Origin: Astrobacterium formosum
GTDB lineage: Bacteria; Pseudomonadota; Alphaproteobacteria; Rhizobiales; Xanthobacteraceae
Length of the DNA stretch: 64,000 nucleotides
NCBI GenBank assembly: GCA_030848545.1
Contig: JAVDCA010000008.1
Coordinates: forward strand, 173,791 to 237,790
Direction: 5' to 3'
The translations under genes were made by a program, and so were the position numbers. Each line of letters opens with the position of its first letter. Position 1 is the first letter of the stretch. This document shows positions 37,694 to 48,711 of the stretch, piece by piece. The notes under the pieces were generated by a model. The model was not told where the DNA came from, did no database searches, and saw only the letters and a program-made list of their open reading frames with translations.

Positions 37694-38212
37694 ATGCGAC
37701 GCAGACGCGGCCTTGCCTTCGCGACCCTGCTTTTGGTCGTCGGCGTCTCCGTCGCCGGTTGCGAAAGCTTCGACGGATTCAATCTGGATTTCCTCGACAC
37801 CAAGAAGAAGCTGCCGGGCGAACGCAAGCCGGTGTTTCCGGAGGGCGTCCCGGGCGTCAGCCAGGGTGTGCCATCCGAATACATCAAGGGCAATGACCAG
37901 GCCCAGCAGCCGCAGGCCCCCGATGCCGCCGCCATGGCGGTACAGCAGATCGCGCCCGAGCCGGAGGCGAAGCCCAAGCCGAAACCGAAGACGGCTGCCA
38001 AGCCCAAGCCGACGGTGAGGCAGACTCGTGCCCCGTCTCAACAAGCCCCGGCACAACCGGCCGCGGCACCGCAACAACCGCCACAGGCTCAGACGGCACC
38101 GTGGCCGCAGCAACAACAACAGCAACAGCAACAGCAGCAGTCAGCTTGGCCGCAGCAGCAGCCGCAGGCCGCGTGGCCGACGGCGCCCAATCCGAACCAG
38201 TTCTCGCGCTGA
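37694..38212 (+). CDS. lipoprotein with poly-Gln/Pro-rich tail
   Basis: A 172-residue lipoprotein with lipobox VSVAGC (C23). After the anchor, [20 protein letters not shown] and a short folded-looking piece to about 70, the rest is Pro/Ala/Lys/Gln-rich and disordered, with 11 consecutive Gln. The N-terminal part resembles the leader region of BamB lipoproteins in this order, and the place between a YfgM-like gene and der is where bamB usually sits, but no propeller follows. GAGAGAGG precedes the ATG. Function unknown. Confidence 0.7.
   Translation: MRRRRGLAFATLLLVVGVSVAGCESFDGFNLDFLDTKKKLPGERKPVFPEGVPGVSQGVPSEYIKGNDQAQQPQAPDAAAMAVQQIAPEPEAKPKPKPKTAAKPKPTVRQTRAPSQQAPAQPAAAPQQPPQAQTAPWPQQQQQQQQQQQSAWPQQQPQAAWPTAPNPNQFSR
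38108..38140 (+). repeat. CAG/CAA microsatellite coding 11 Gln
   Basis: Eleven in-frame CAG or CAA codons inside the lipoprotein gene, more CAR-rich sequence following. The mixture of CAG and CAA means it is not a pure slippage tract, but length may vary between strains without breaking the frame. Confidence 0.85.
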
Positions 38213-38273
38213 ACCTTCTTCCGCGTGCCCGCCATTTTCAACGAGCCGGCCGCCACACGGCGGTCATATCGCC

Positions 38274-39638
38274 ATGAGCTTCACCCTCGCCATTGTGGGC
38301 CGGCCCAATGTGGGCAAGTCGACCCTCTTCAACCGCCTGGTCGGGCGGCGCATCGCGCTCGTGGACGATCTGCCCGGCGTCACCCGCGATCGCCGTGAAG
38401 GCGAGGGGCGTCTCGGCGACTTGGCCTTCAAGGTAATCGACACCGCCGGCCTCGAAGAGTCGGCGCGCGAGAGCCTGACTGGCCGCATGCGCACCCAGAC
38501 GGAGGCCGCCATCGCGGTAGCGGACGCCGTCCTGTTCCTGGTCGACGCCCGCCTCGGATTGACACCGGCCGATCGTGTCTTCGCCGACCTCGCTCGCCGC
38601 TCCGGCAAGCCGACCGTGCTGGTCGCCAACAAGAGCGAAGGCCGCGCCGGCCGGTCCGGCACCTACGAGGCCTTCGAACTCGGCCTCGGCGAGCCGGTCG
38701 CGATCTCCGCCGAGCACGGCGAGGGCCTGTCCGAACTTTACGATGCCATACGGGCAGCCCTGCCGGACCTCACCGAACCCGTCGAAGACGAGGTCGAAGC
38801 GGACTCCGACGATGTGTCGCGGCCGATCCGCATCGCCGTGGTCGGCCGTCCCAATGCCGGCAAGTCGACCCTGATCAATCGCCTGCTCGGCGAGGAGCGG
38901 CTGTTGACCGGTCCCGAGGCCGGCATCACCCGCGACTCCATCGCGGTCGATCTCGAGTGGGGAGGCCGCAGCTTCCGTGTCCACGATACCGCCGGCCTGC
39001 GGCGCAAGTCGCGCATCGAGGAAAAGCTGGAAAAGCTCTCCGTCGCCGATGCGCTCGAGGCCATCCGTTTCGCCGAGGTGGTGGTGCTGCTCATGGACGC
39101 CGACGCTCAGTTCGAGGAGCAGGACCTGCGCATCGCCGATCTGGTCGAGCGCGAGGGTCGCGCCCTCGTCATCGGCATGAGCAAGTGGGACCGCGTCGAG
39201 CAGCCGGACAGCGCCGCCAAGCTCCGCCGCGAGGTCGACCACTGGCTGCCGCAGGTCAGGGGCGTGCCCATCGTGCCGGTGTCGGGTTTGACCGGCGCCG
39301 GCCTCGACAAGCTCATGCGGGCGGTCATCGATATCCACGGGATCTGGAACAAGCGCGTCTCGACCAACCCGCTCAATCGCTGGCTGGACGACATGCTCTC
39401 GGCTCATCCGCCGCCGGCGGTGGCGGGGCGGCGCCTGAAATTCAACTACGTCACCCAGCCGAAGGCGCGTCCACCCAGTTTCGTCCTGTTCTGCACCCGC
39501 GCCGACGCCGTTCCCGACGCCTATGTGCGCTATCTGGTCAACGGTCTGCGCGATACGTTCGACATGCCGGGCGTGCCGATCCGCCTGATGCTGCGGGAAA
39601 AGAAGAACCCATATGCGGGCCGCAAGTCCAAGAGCTGA
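38274..39638 (+). CDS. der: ribosome-assembly GTPase Der (EngA)
   Basis: A 454-residue tandem GTPase needed for 50S ribosome maturation. Two G domains are visible with P-loops GRPNVGKST (about 9-17) and GRPNAGKST (about 193-201), each followed by DTAGL; the C-terminal KH-like domain includes [11 protein letters not shown]. Length is typical. The start [12 protein letters not shown] fits the family. Confidence 0.97.
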   Translation: MSFTLAIVGRPNVGKSTLFNRLVGRRIALVDDLPGVTRDRREGEGRLGDLAFKVIDTAGLEESARESLTGRMRTQTEAAIAVADAVLFLVDARLGLTPADRVFADLARRSGKPTVLVANKSEGRAGRSGTYEAFELGLGEPVAISAEHGEGLSELYDAIRAALPDLTEPVEDEVEADSDDVSRPIRIAVVGRPNAGKSTLINRLLGEERLLTGPEAGITRDSIAVDLEWGGRSFRVHDTAGLRRKSRIEEKLEKLSVADALEAIRFAEVVVLLMDADAQFEEQDLRIADLVEREGRALVIGMSKWDRVEQPDSAAKLRREVDHWLPQVRGVPIVPVSGLTGAGLDKLMRAVIDIHGIWNKRVSTNPLNRWLDDMLSAHPPPAVAGRRLKFNYVTQPKARPPSFVLFCTRADAVPDAYVRYLVNGLRDTFDMPGVPIRLMLREKKNPYAGRKSKS

Positions 39639-39680
39639 TTGTCAGGCTTGCTGATTGTCAGGCTTGCTGACGGTCAGGCC
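39635..39680. repeat. 16-bp tandem repeat across the der stop
   Basis: CTGATTGTCAGGCTTG occurs at 39635-39650 and again at 39651-39666, followed by a partial third unit, CTGACGGTCAGGCC. It covers the der stop codon and reaches the stop of the convergent SDR gene, so a local slippage duplication set the spacing of the two genes. Confidence 0.85.
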
Positions 39681-40414
39681 GGCGGCCGGTAGTCGAGCAT
39701 CCGGCCGCTGCGCACGTCGTAGAGGCGGCCGCTGTCGGTCATCGACGGCAGGCACAAGGCCACGATGCTGTCGGCCACTTCCTCCGGAGTTTTCAATGTC
39801 ATCGGGTCCTCGCCCGGCATGGCGGTCGCGCGCATCCGCGTGCGGATCGGACCCGGGCTGAACAGGTTGACGCGCACATTCGTGGTCGCGGTCTCGGCCG
39901 CGTAGGTGCGTGCCAATGCGTCGAGCGCCGCCTTGGTGATGGAGTACGGGCCCCAATAGGCGCGTGGCGTCGCGGCGACCCCCGAGGTAACAAACACGAC
40001 GCGGCCGGCGTCGGAGGCCCTGAGCAGCGGGTCGAGGGCGCGCAACAGGCGGAAGTTGGCGGTGACGTTGACGGTCAGCGCCTCGTCCCATTCCTTCGGT
40101 TCCACATGGCCGAGCGGAGACAGAGGCCCGAGCACGCCGGCATTGCCGACCAGGATGTCGAGCCTGCCGTAACGCTCGTGCAGAGAGGCGGCGAGCCGAT
40201 CGAAGCTGTCGAAATCCTTGATGTCGAGCGGCACCAGCGTGGTGCTGCCGCCGAGCGCCTGGATGGCGTCGTCGAGTTCTTCCAACCCGCCGACGGTGCG
40301 GGCGAGCGCCACGATGTGGGCGCCGGCCTTCGCGAGTGCCAGAGCCGTGGCATAGCCGATGCCGCGCGAGGCGCCGGTGACGAGGGCGATGCGGGAGGCG
40401 AGGGGATGGGTCAT
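39674..40414 (-). CDS. short-chain dehydrogenase/reductase
   Basis: A 246-residue SDR. The cofactor motif is TGASRGIG (about 14-21), NAG follows at about 91, and the active site has Ser (VTSGVAA) with YSITK (Tyr and Lys). Substrate unknown. It is convergent with der. The C-terminal end lies in the tandem repeat. Housekeeping SDRs of this type next to der/purF are common in the order. Confidence 0.9.
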   Translation of the reverse strand: MTHPLASRIALVTGASRGIGYATALALAKAGAHIVALARTVGGLEELDDAIQALGGSTTLVPLDIKDFDSFDRLAASLHERYGRLDILVGNAGVLGPLSPLGHVEPKEWDEALTVNVTANFRLLRALDPLLRASDAGRVVFVTSGVAATPRAYWGPYSITKAALDALARTYAAETATTNVRVNLFSPGPIRTRMRATAMPGEDPMTLKTPEEVADSIVALCLPSMTDSGRLYDVRSGRMLDYRPPA

Positions 40415-40427
40415 GGTCACATATTTC

Positions 40428-40919
40428 TCAGTGAACCCGGCGGACATGATTGAAGTTGACGACGCTGTGGCCGAGACGAGCCAGGATGTTGGAGAGAGCG
40501 AAATCGTCGGTGACGACCAACATGTCTTCTGATCCGGCGGCAAGCAACAGTCCGCAATCGGACAAGCCGAGGTGCGAATATCGCGGATGCAGCACCGCGT
40601 CCTTCGATGGACGGTACAGTTCAAAGTGCTGCGCGACGAGTGAAGCGAGGACGATGGCGACGGCCTCGTGTTCGCGTTCCGGAAGCTGCCGCGTCAGATT
40701 GTCGACTTCGGCCAAGATGTGCGGAGTGGTGATGCACCGCGAGGACTCGTCGACGAGCTCGGCAACCCAGGCGTAATCGTCGGCGGAAAAGTTTTTTGTA
40801 CGTTTGAAATTCGGAATTTGATCACGCCGGTAATGACCGACGGCTAAAAGCACCAGCAAGTTGGTGTCCAGCAGCAGATTCCGTGTCCCATAAAGCGCGA
40901 ACGTATCTGCAGGGCTCAC
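40428..40919 (-). CDS. PIN-domain protein
   Basis: A 163-residue protein with a PIN-like nuclease fold. The acidic residues fit: D18 (LLLDTNLLVLL), E71 (TTPHILAEVDNL), D121 (LGLSDCGLLLAA) and D138/D139 (VVTDDFALSNIL). PIN proteins cleave RNA with metal ions and are often toxins (VapC). It is the second gene of a pair after the 113-residue protein, 10 bp apart. Codon use is less GC-rich than its neighbours, consistent with transfer. Confidence 0.8.
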   Translation of the reverse strand: MSPADTFALYGTRNLLLDTNLLVLLAVGHYRRDQIPNFKRTKNFSADDYAWVAELVDESSRCITTPHILAEVDNLTRQLPEREHEAVAIVLASLVAQHFELYRPSKDAVLHPRYSHLGLSDCGLLLAAGSEDMLVVTDDFALSNILARLGHSVVNFNHVRRVH

Positions 40920-40929
40920 CGCGGCGACC

Positions 40930-41271
40930 TCATTCGATCGGCTGCAGCGTTCGAACCTTCATGGATTTGACGTTTCCGGTTTGCGCATCGATCCGGAAAA
41001 TTTTGTAAATGCGTTTGACGCCCCCTAGGAGCCCCAAACTGACAGCCTTCGTCAAATCATCCTCCGGAATGCCCTGAAGGTAAGAGCGCGTTCTCAACCT
41101 CATAAAGTCAGCTGGGTCGATAGTGCTCAGGGTAATCAGCCAATCGCCTGTGTCGTCATATTCTGTTTCCTCCAACCGAATTCCTTCGGCGGGGGTAAAT
41201 TCCTGAAATTCTCGCAAGTAGTCGATGGCAATATGGATGGCCTTCTTGACGTCGACTTCAGGCGTCGTCAT
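40930..41271 (-). CDS. hypothetical protein paired with PIN-domain gene
   Basis: A 113-residue acidic protein, MTTPEVDVKKAIHIAIDYLR at the start, with LEETEYDDTGDWLITLST in the middle and a basic end. It has no DNA-binding motif of a normal VapB antitoxin (no ribbon-helix-helix or AbrB). Its place before a PIN gene with 10 bp between suggests a functional pair, perhaps a non-classical antitoxin or partner. Lower G+C than the flanking core genes. Function unknown. Confidence 0.7.
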   Translation of the reverse strand: MTTPEVDVKKAIHIAIDYLREFQEFTPAEGIRLEETEYDDTGDWLITLSTIDPADFMRLRTRSYLQGIPEDDLTKAVSLGLLGGVKRIYKIFRIDAQTGNVKSMKVRTLQPIE

Positions 41272-41290
41272 GGCGTCCCTCTTGTCGTTC

Positions 41291-42769
41291 TCAACTCGCC
41301 TCCGCGAGCAGCGACAACTGGTGGGGCGAGGCCTCCTGGGCGGCGAGGTCGGTCAGGCCGGTCGGATATTCGCCGGTGAAGCAGTGGTCGGTGAACTGCG
41401 GATGGACGGGATCGCGGCGTTCCTCGCCCATGGCGCGGTAGATGCCGTCGACGGAGAGGAAAGCAAGGCTATCGGCGCCGATGATCTGGCGCATCTCCTC
41501 GACCGTATGGGTGGCGGCAAGGAGCTTTTCACGCTCCGGCGTGTCGATGCCGTAGTAGTCGGGGTGGGTGATCGGCGGCGAGGCGATGCGGAAATGCACT
41601 TCCGTCGCGCCGGCCTCGCGCATCATGCGCACGATCTTCACCGAGGTGGTGCCGCGCACCAGGCTGTCGTCGATCAGGATGATGCGCTTGCCGGCGACCA
41701 CCGAGCGGTTGGCGTTGTGCTTGAGCTTGACGCCGGATTCGCGGATCGCCTGGGTGGGCTGGATGAAGGTGCGGCCCACATAGTGGTTGCGGATGATGCC
41801 GAGTTCGTAGGGCACGCCCGAGGCCTGCGAGAAGCCGAGTGCCGCCGGCACGCCGGAGTCGGGCACCGGCACGACGACATCGACGTCGGCCGGCGCTTCG
41901 CGGGCGAGTTCCTCGCCCATGCGCTTCCTGATCTGGTAGACGCTCTTGCCGCCGACGATGGAGTCGGGCCGGGCGAAATAGATGTACTCGAAGATGCACG
42001 GCCGCGGCGCCATGGGCGGGAAGGGTTTTCGCGTGTGGGCGCCGTCCTCGTCGAAGATCACCACCTCGCCGTTCTCGATGTCGCGTACGTAGCGCGCCCC
42101 GATGATGTCGAGCGCGCAGGTCTCCGAGGTCAGGACCGGGCAGCCCTCGAACTCGCCCAGCACCAGCGGGCGGATGCCGAGCGGGTCGCGGGCGCCGATC
42201 AGCTTCTTGTTGGTGGCGGCGACCAGCGAATAGGCACCTTCGATCTGGCGCAGTGCGTCGATGAAACGGTCGACGAAGCGGTCGCGCCGGGAACGGGCGA
42301 CGAGGTGCAGGATGACTTCGGTGTCCGAGGTGGCCTGCATCAGGGCGCCTTCCTCCACGAGGCGGTGGCGCAGCGTCAGCCCGTTGGTCAGGTTGCCGTT
42401 GTGGCCGACCGCGAAGCCGCCGGTGGCGAGCTCGGCGAACAAAGGCTGGACGTTGCGCAGGATGGTGGCGCCGGTGGTCGAATAGCGCACATGACCGATG
42501 GCGAGGGTGCCCGGCAGGCCGTCGATGACGCTGCGCCGCGAGAAGGTGTCGCCCACCAAGCCGAGCCGGCGCTCCGAATGGAACCGGGTGCCGTCATAGC
42601 TGACGATGCCGGCGGCCTCCTGGCCGCGATGCTGAAGCGCGTGCAGCCCCAAGGCCACGATGGCTGCCGCGTCGGGATGGCCGTAGATGCCGAAGACGCC
42701 GCATTCCTCGCGCAGCCGGTCGCTGTTGAGATCGAGGTCGTCGAGGCGGGGGTCGTTCACTGCTTGCAT
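41291..42769 (-). CDS. purF: amidophosphoribosyltransferase
   Basis: The first enzyme of purine synthesis, making phosphoribosylamine from PRPP and glutamine. The glutaminase domain starts at the Cys in REECGVFGIYGH after a short propeptide; the PRPP-binding loop is KRIILIDDSLVRGTT. Length 492 is normal. The start is uncertain: AAGAGG lies directly before the ATG at 42769, so a GTG nine bases further (42760) may be the true start; the propeptide is cleaved in any case. Confidence 0.96.
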   Translation of the reverse strand: MQAVNDPRLDDLDLNSDRLREECGVFGIYGHPDAAAIVALGLHALQHRGQEAAGIVSYDGTRFHSERRLGLVGDTFSRRSVIDGLPGTLAIGHVRYSTTGATILRNVQPLFAELATGGFAVGHNGNLTNGLTLRHRLVEEGALMQATSDTEVILHLVARSRRDRFVDRFIDALRQIEGAYSLVAATNKKLIGARDPLGIRPLVLGEFEGCPVLTSETCALDIIGARYVRDIENGEVVIFDEDGAHTRKPFPPMAPRPCIFEYIYFARPDSIVGGKSVYQIRKRMGEELAREAPADVDVVVPVPDSGVPAALGFSQASGVPYELGIIRNHYVGRTFIQPTQAIRESGVKLKHNANRSVVAGKRIILIDDSLVRGTTSVKIVRMMREAGATEVHFRIASPPITHPDYYGIDTPEREKLLAATHTVEEMRQIIGADSLAFLSVDGIYRAMGEERRDPVHPQFTDHCFTGEYPTGLTDLAAQEASPHQLSLLAEAS

Positions 42770-42866
42770 CCTCTTCGGCCTTGCTTCGGTGCATTCAGCC
42801 GCAGACGTCAAAGGTGCAAAAGCCCTCGCCGCCGCACTGCCGTTCGATCCGAGTCACCGCACCACG

Positions 42867-43463
42867 TCATCGCGCCACGCTGACCCTTGTGGGAACGCCG
42901 CCGGAAGCCGGCTCCGAACGGCGGTCGGCTGGTGCCTCGGGGTTTTCCTCGTCACCCTTCGGCCGCTTCAGCTTCCGCAAAATGGTGTCTTCGGGGTCTT
43001 CCGGCAACAGCGACTTGAGCCAATCGCCCGTGCTCTGCAGGACCACACGGGAGCGCGCGGTGCGTACCCCTTCGGGTTGCGATTTCTGCGGCACCAGCCA
43101 GTCGAAGAAGACGAATGCTACCACGACGATGATCAGGCCGCGGCCCAGCCCGAACAGGAAGCCGAGCGTGCGGTCGAGGGCGCCGATGCGGCTGTCGAGG
43201 ATCTTGTCGGAGATGCGCACCGTCAGGATCGACACGATGATCAAGGTGCCGAGAAACAAGCTGCCGATGGTGACGCCGGCCGCCACATAGTCGTTGTTGA
43301 AATATTGTTTCGCAAACGGCAGGATTTGCGCATAAAAATAAATCGTCACCGCCGCCGCGGCGGCCCAGGCGGCGATCGACAGGACCTCGCGCATGAAGCC
43401 GCGCACCATGGCGAGCAGGCCCGAGATCAGCATGACGACGATCAGGAAAATATCGAGATACAT
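42867..43463 (-). CDS. cvpA: CvpA-family membrane protein
   Basis: A 198-residue inner-membrane protein with four hydrophobic segments in the first 130 residues (start MYLDIFLIVVMLISGLLAMV, with RGFMREVLSIAAWA). It lies before purF, as in many bacteria, where it was first described for colicin V production. The hydrophilic C-terminal 70 residues are variable. Likely cotranscribed with purF (97 bp). Confidence 0.92.
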   Translation of the reverse strand: MYLDIFLIVVMLISGLLAMVRGFMREVLSIAAWAAAAAVTIYFYAQILPFAKQYFNNDYVAAGVTIGSLFLGTLIIVSILTVRISDKILDSRIGALDRTLGFLFGLGRGLIIVVVAFVFFDWLVPQKSQPEGVRTARSRVVLQSTGDWLKSLLPEDPEDTILRKLKRPKGDEENPEAPADRRSEPASGGVPTRVSVAR

Positions 43464-43575
43464 GCTGGCTACTTGCCCAGACAGGATGACGACTGCTGCC
43501 GATCAAACGGAAAAGGGCCCGATTCGAAAAGTTCCGGGCGCCCGGGGCCGTGTATAGCGGCACGCGGGCCGCGCG

Positions 43576-45054
43576 TCACCCCAAGTTGTCGAAGTCGTCC
43601 CCCGCTGGTTTCCGCGTGGTCAACGCCGGCGCGCCGGCGCGGGCCGCCACCGGCCGTGGCGCGTTCGTGCGGCGCCCCGGCGCCCCGCGGCTCGCGATAT
43701 CGGCGACGAGGTTCGCGAGACCGCCGACGCCGTTGATGGTCAGGCCGGCCTCCGGCGCGCCTTCGCGCCCCGGCTCGGGGCAGATGGCGCGGGCGAAACC
43801 GAGCTTTTGCGCTTCCTTGAGCCGCGCCGCCGTCTGCGCCACCGGGCGCACCATGCCGGACAGGGACACTTCGCCGAAATAGACGGCGTCGGCCGGCAGC
43901 GGCGCATTGGCGAGCGAGGAGACGAGCGCCGCCGCCGCTGCCAGATCGGCGGCCGGCTCCTGGATGCGCAGGCCGCCGGCAACGTTGAGATAGACGTCGT
44001 GGCCGCCGAGCTTGACGCCGCAGTGGGCTTCCAGCACCGCCAGCACCATGGAGAGCCGGTTCTGGTCCCAGCCGACCACGGCGCGGCGCGGCGTGCCCAG
44101 GGTGGTCGGCGCAACCAGCGCCTGCATTTCAACCAGGAGTGGGCGGGAGCCTTCGACGCCGGCGAACACGGCGGTGCCGGGCGCGCCGAGGTCGCGTTCG
44201 GACAGGAACAGCTCCGAGGGATTTTGGACCTCGCGGAGGCCGCCGCCAGTCATCTCGAAGACCCCGATCTCGTCGGTGGGCCCGAATCGGTTCTTCATCG
44301 CCCGCAGGATGCGGAACAGGTGGGCGCCTTCGCCCTCGAACGACATCACGGCGTCGACCATGTGTTCGACCACCCGCGGGCCGGCGATCTGGCCGTCCTT
44401 GGTGACGTGACCGACCAGGATGATGCTGGCGCCGGACTTCTTGGCGTAGCGGATCAGCACCTGGGTGGCGCCGCGCACCTGCGTCACCGTGCCGGGCGCC
44501 GATTCGACCGCGTTCGTCCACATGGTCTGGATGGAATCGATGATGACGAGGCGCGGCGTCTTTCCCTGCGAAAGGGTGGCGATGATGTCCTCGACCGAAG
44601 TCTCGGCGGCGAGTTCGACCGGCGCCGAGGAGAGGCCCAGCCGTTCGGCGCGCAGGCGCACCTGCGCCACCGCTTCCTCGCCGGAGATGTAGACCGAGCG
44701 GTGGCCGGCGCGGGCGAGTGCGGCAGTGGTCTGGATCAGGAGCGTCGACTTGCCGATGCCGGGATCGCCACCGAGGAGGAGCACCGAGCCGCGTACAAAG
44801 CCGCCGCCGGTGACGCGGTCGAGCTCGGCAATGCCGGAGGCGAGGCGAGGGGCTTCCTGGGTCTGGCCGGCGAGGGGTTCGAGCGTGAAGGCACGGCCCT
44901 TGCGCGCCGGCCGGCCGGGGCCGGCGCCGATGTCGGAGGCGCCGCCTTCCTCGACGATCGTGTTCCACTCGCCGCACGAATCGCACTTGCCCTGCCAGCG
45001 CGAGGTGACGGCGCCGCAGTTCTGGCAGACGAAGGATGGGGTATTCCGGGCCAT
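43576..45054 (-). CDS. radA: DNA repair protein RadA
   Basis: A 492-residue RecA-like ATPase that helps process recombination intermediates. N-terminal zinc finger CQNC...CDSC (about 9-27); Walker A GGDPGIGKST; the RadA-specific KNRFG; C-terminal Lon-protease-like domain. The ATG at 45054 gives MARNTPSFVCQNCGAVTSRW, typical. It is upstream of cvpA and purF in one direction. Confidence 0.96.
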   Translation of the reverse strand: MARNTPSFVCQNCGAVTSRWQGKCDSCGEWNTIVEEGGASDIGAGPGRPARKGRAFTLEPLAGQTQEAPRLASGIAELDRVTGGGFVRGSVLLLGGDPGIGKSTLLIQTTAALARAGHRSVYISGEEAVAQVRLRAERLGLSSAPVELAAETSVEDIIATLSQGKTPRLVIIDSIQTMWTNAVESAPGTVTQVRGATQVLIRYAKKSGASIILVGHVTKDGQIAGPRVVEHMVDAVMSFEGEGAHLFRILRAMKNRFGPTDEIGVFEMTGGGLREVQNPSELFLSERDLGAPGTAVFAGVEGSRPLLVEMQALVAPTTLGTPRRAVVGWDQNRLSMVLAVLEAHCGVKLGGHDVYLNVAGGLRIQEPAADLAAAAALVSSLANAPLPADAVYFGEVSLSGMVRPVAQTAARLKEAQKLGFARAICPEPGREGAPEAGLTINGVGGLANLVADIASRGAPGRRTNAPRPVAARAGAPALTTRKPAGDDFDNLG

Positions 45055-45127
45055 GGCGGATGAGGGCCGCAACGGACCGCGGAAGTCAACCGGCTCGCAC
45101 GCGAAGCGAGGGGCCGGCATGCGGACG

Positions 45128-45151
45128 GACCTCGTCGCGAATTACGAGGTC
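45128..45151. other. 8-bp hairpin between radA and sugE
   Basis: GACCTCGT (45128-45135) and ACGAGGTC (45144-45151) are perfectly complementary around CGCGAATT. It sits 74 bp upstream of the radA start and 120 bp before sugE, in the region divergent to both. An operator is as likely as an RNA element. Confidence 0.45.
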
Positions 45152-45270
45152 GCCGGGGCAGTTGGAAAAACATTCACCGATCTTTGTCATGGTGTCGTGC
45201 GTTGCCGCCTTGCCCGGCGTCACCCGGGCGGATGGATGTGAATGGGCCTCGCGACACGCAGGAATGACTT

Positions 45271-45588
45271 ATGGCATGGATTTACCTCGTTCTCGCCGGC
45301 CTCTGTGAGATCGGCTGGCCCATCGGCCTCAAGCTCGGCGGCACCGAATCCCTCTCGCGCCTTCTGTGGATCGGGTTCGCGGTCGTCTGCATCGTGGTGA
45401 GCGGCGGCCTGCTGCTGCTGGCCCAGCGCGAAATCCCCATGGGGACCGCCTATGCGGTGTGGACGGGCATCGGCGCCGTCGGCGCCTTCACGGTCGGAAT
45501 CGTCGTCTTCGGGGACGCCAACACCGTGATGCGCTGGTTTTCGGTGGGACTGATCGTCGCCGGCATCGTCGGATTGAAAATGGCCTGA
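45271..45588 (+). CDS. sugE: SMR-family exporter, SugE/Gdx type
   Basis: A 105-residue protein with four hydrophobic segments that works as an antiparallel dimer. E13 in LAGLCEIGWPIGLKLG is the essential Glu; the W-P-x-G-L-K pattern separates the SugE/Gdx guanidinium exporters from the EmrE drug exporters. It probably exports guanidinium. I could not find a convincing guanidine riboswitch upstream. Confidence 0.9.
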   Translation: MAWIYLVLAGLCEIGWPIGLKLGGTESLSRLLWIGFAVVCIVVSGGLLLLAQREIPMGTAYAVWTGIGAVGAFTVGIVVFGDANTVMRWFSVGLIVAGIVGLKMA

Positions 45589-45610
45589 ACGGTCGTGCGG
45601 CGACGCCCGC

Positions 45611-46795
45611 TCACTGCGTCCAGACGCGATGGTAGCGCGCGCCGAGATTGGTCAGCACCTCGTAGCCGATGGTGCCGGTCCAGGCGGCGAGATCGTCGAT
45701 GGTGATGTCGCCGCCGATCAGGGTGGCGAAATCGCCGCGACGTACCGCATGCTCGGGCAGGGCGGTGATGTCGACCGTCGACAGGTCCATGGAAATGCGC
45801 CCGACCACGTGACAATGCCGGCCGGCGACGACCACCTGCGCGCCCGGCCGTCCCTCGGCGCCGCCGGCGGCGCGCACATACCCGTCCGCATAGCCGACCG
45901 ACACGACGGCAATCTTCGCCGGCGAGGGGGCGGTCCAGGCAGCGCCGTAGCCGACCGTCCCGCCTTGCGGGACGTTGCGGATCTGCACGATCCGCCCCTT
46001 CAGGCCGATCGCCGCCTTCATGGGGTTCGGCTGGCCTGGAAGCGGGTTGCCGCCGTAAAGCGCGTAGCCGGGGCGCACCAGGTCGCCATGGGCGCTGGCA
46101 CCGATGAAGATTCCCGACGAGTTGGCGAGCGACGACGTGACGCCCCGGAACAAGAGCCGCACATCGCGGAAAGCCTCGATCTGGCGTTCGTTCAGCGGGT
46201 CTGCCGGTGCTTCGGAGCAGACGAAATGGCTCATCACCAGGGAGATGCCGTGATTCTGGGAATTGAGCCGGGTCGCCAGCGCCGGCGCTTCGTCGAGCGA
46301 CAGGCCGAGCCGATTCATGCCGGTGTCGAAGTGGAGCGCGCAACCGCCGCGCCATTGGCTCGCGGCCCGATACGCGTCCCACTCGGCGAGTTCGATCAGG
46401 CTTCCGATCACCGGGCGGACGTCCGCGTCCGCGAAGGCTGAGGCCGAGCCGGGCGGCAGGCCGTTGAGGGCGTAGACGGTCGCGTTCGGCGCGATGGCGC
46501 GCACCTTGCGGGCCTCGGCGAGACTGGCGACGAAGAACACGCGGCATCCGGCGTCGGCGAGCGCACGTGCCACCGGTTCGGCGCCGCACCCATAGGCGTC
46601 CGCCTTGACGACGGCGGCGCATTCGGCCGGCGCCACCCGCGAGGCGAGCGAGCGCCAGTTGGTCGTGATGGCGGAAAGATCGATGGACAGGATCGCGCCG
46701 GTCTCGAGGTCTGCGGGTCCGCCGGAGGTGCTCCGTCGGCTGCCGTGCGCGTCGATCGCATCGGAATCGGGGGATATGCTTTCGCTGACCGACAT
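45611..46795 (-). CDS. alr: alanine racemase
   Basis: A 394-residue PLP enzyme that makes D-alanine for peptidoglycan. The PLP lysine is K64 in VVKADAYGCG; the catalytic Tyr is in VVSVGYADGYVR. The N-terminal 30 residues (Ser-rich) are an extension not part of the fold; a shorter start cannot be excluded. It is convergent with sugE and follows dnaB. Confidence 0.95.
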   Translation of the reverse strand: MSVSESISPDSDAIDAHGSRRSTSGGPADLETGAILSIDLSAITTNWRSLASRVAPAECAAVVKADAYGCGAEPVARALADAGCRVFFVASLAEARKVRAIAPNATVYALNGLPPGSASAFADADVRPVIGSLIELAEWDAYRAASQWRGGCALHFDTGMNRLGLSLDEAPALATRLNSQNHGISLVMSHFVCSEAPADPLNERQIEAFRDVRLLFRGVTSSLANSSGIFIGASAHGDLVRPGYALYGGNPLPGQPNPMKAAIGLKGRIVQIRNVPQGGTVGYGAAWTAPSPAKIAVVSVGYADGYVRAAGGAEGRPGAQVVVAGRHCHVVGRISMDLSTVDITALPEHAVRRGDFATLIGGDITIDDLAAWTGTIGYEVLTNLGARYHRVWTQ

Positions 46796-46921
46796 GGAGC
46801 CATGTCCTTGGAATCAAAGGCCCGCGACGCGACCGGCCGGATTCGGCGGGCATTGCGGGCGCGGCGCACTATCGTCGCCTTCACGGGCCGGAACAAGCCC
46901 CGGGGCGAGCCGCAGCGGCTC

Positions 46922-48421
<1,500 letters not shown>

Positions 48422-48711
48422 CGTCTTCTTGTCGTCCCTGCAGAGATATGGCACCCCAGCGCGGTGAAACCGCGCTGATCATTCAGCGGTTTTACTGACG
48501 CAGAACAAAGTCCGGCAACGGCGCTTGCGCTCGCCACGGCGCTTGCGCTCGCCAGCGCGGGCCGGCGGGATAGCACGGCCGACCCCGCGGTGGGACTCGC
48601 CAGATGGCTTTCCCCCACTTCTCACCGCCGAATTTTGTTTTTGGTGTGTCGGCGAAGGATTCGCTTGACGGCCTCTCGGGCGGACGGCCGGCGGGGGTGC
48701 TGTTCAGGCCC

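Noticed and set aside
38108..38140. CAG/CAA run as part of a CRISPR or tandem element
   Set aside because: It is an in-frame Gln tract of a lipoprotein gene with no spacer structure.
45055..45270. Guanidine riboswitch before sugE
   Set aside because: I looked for paired ACGR-loop hairpins and ykkC-like motifs and found only an unrelated 8-bp palindrome.
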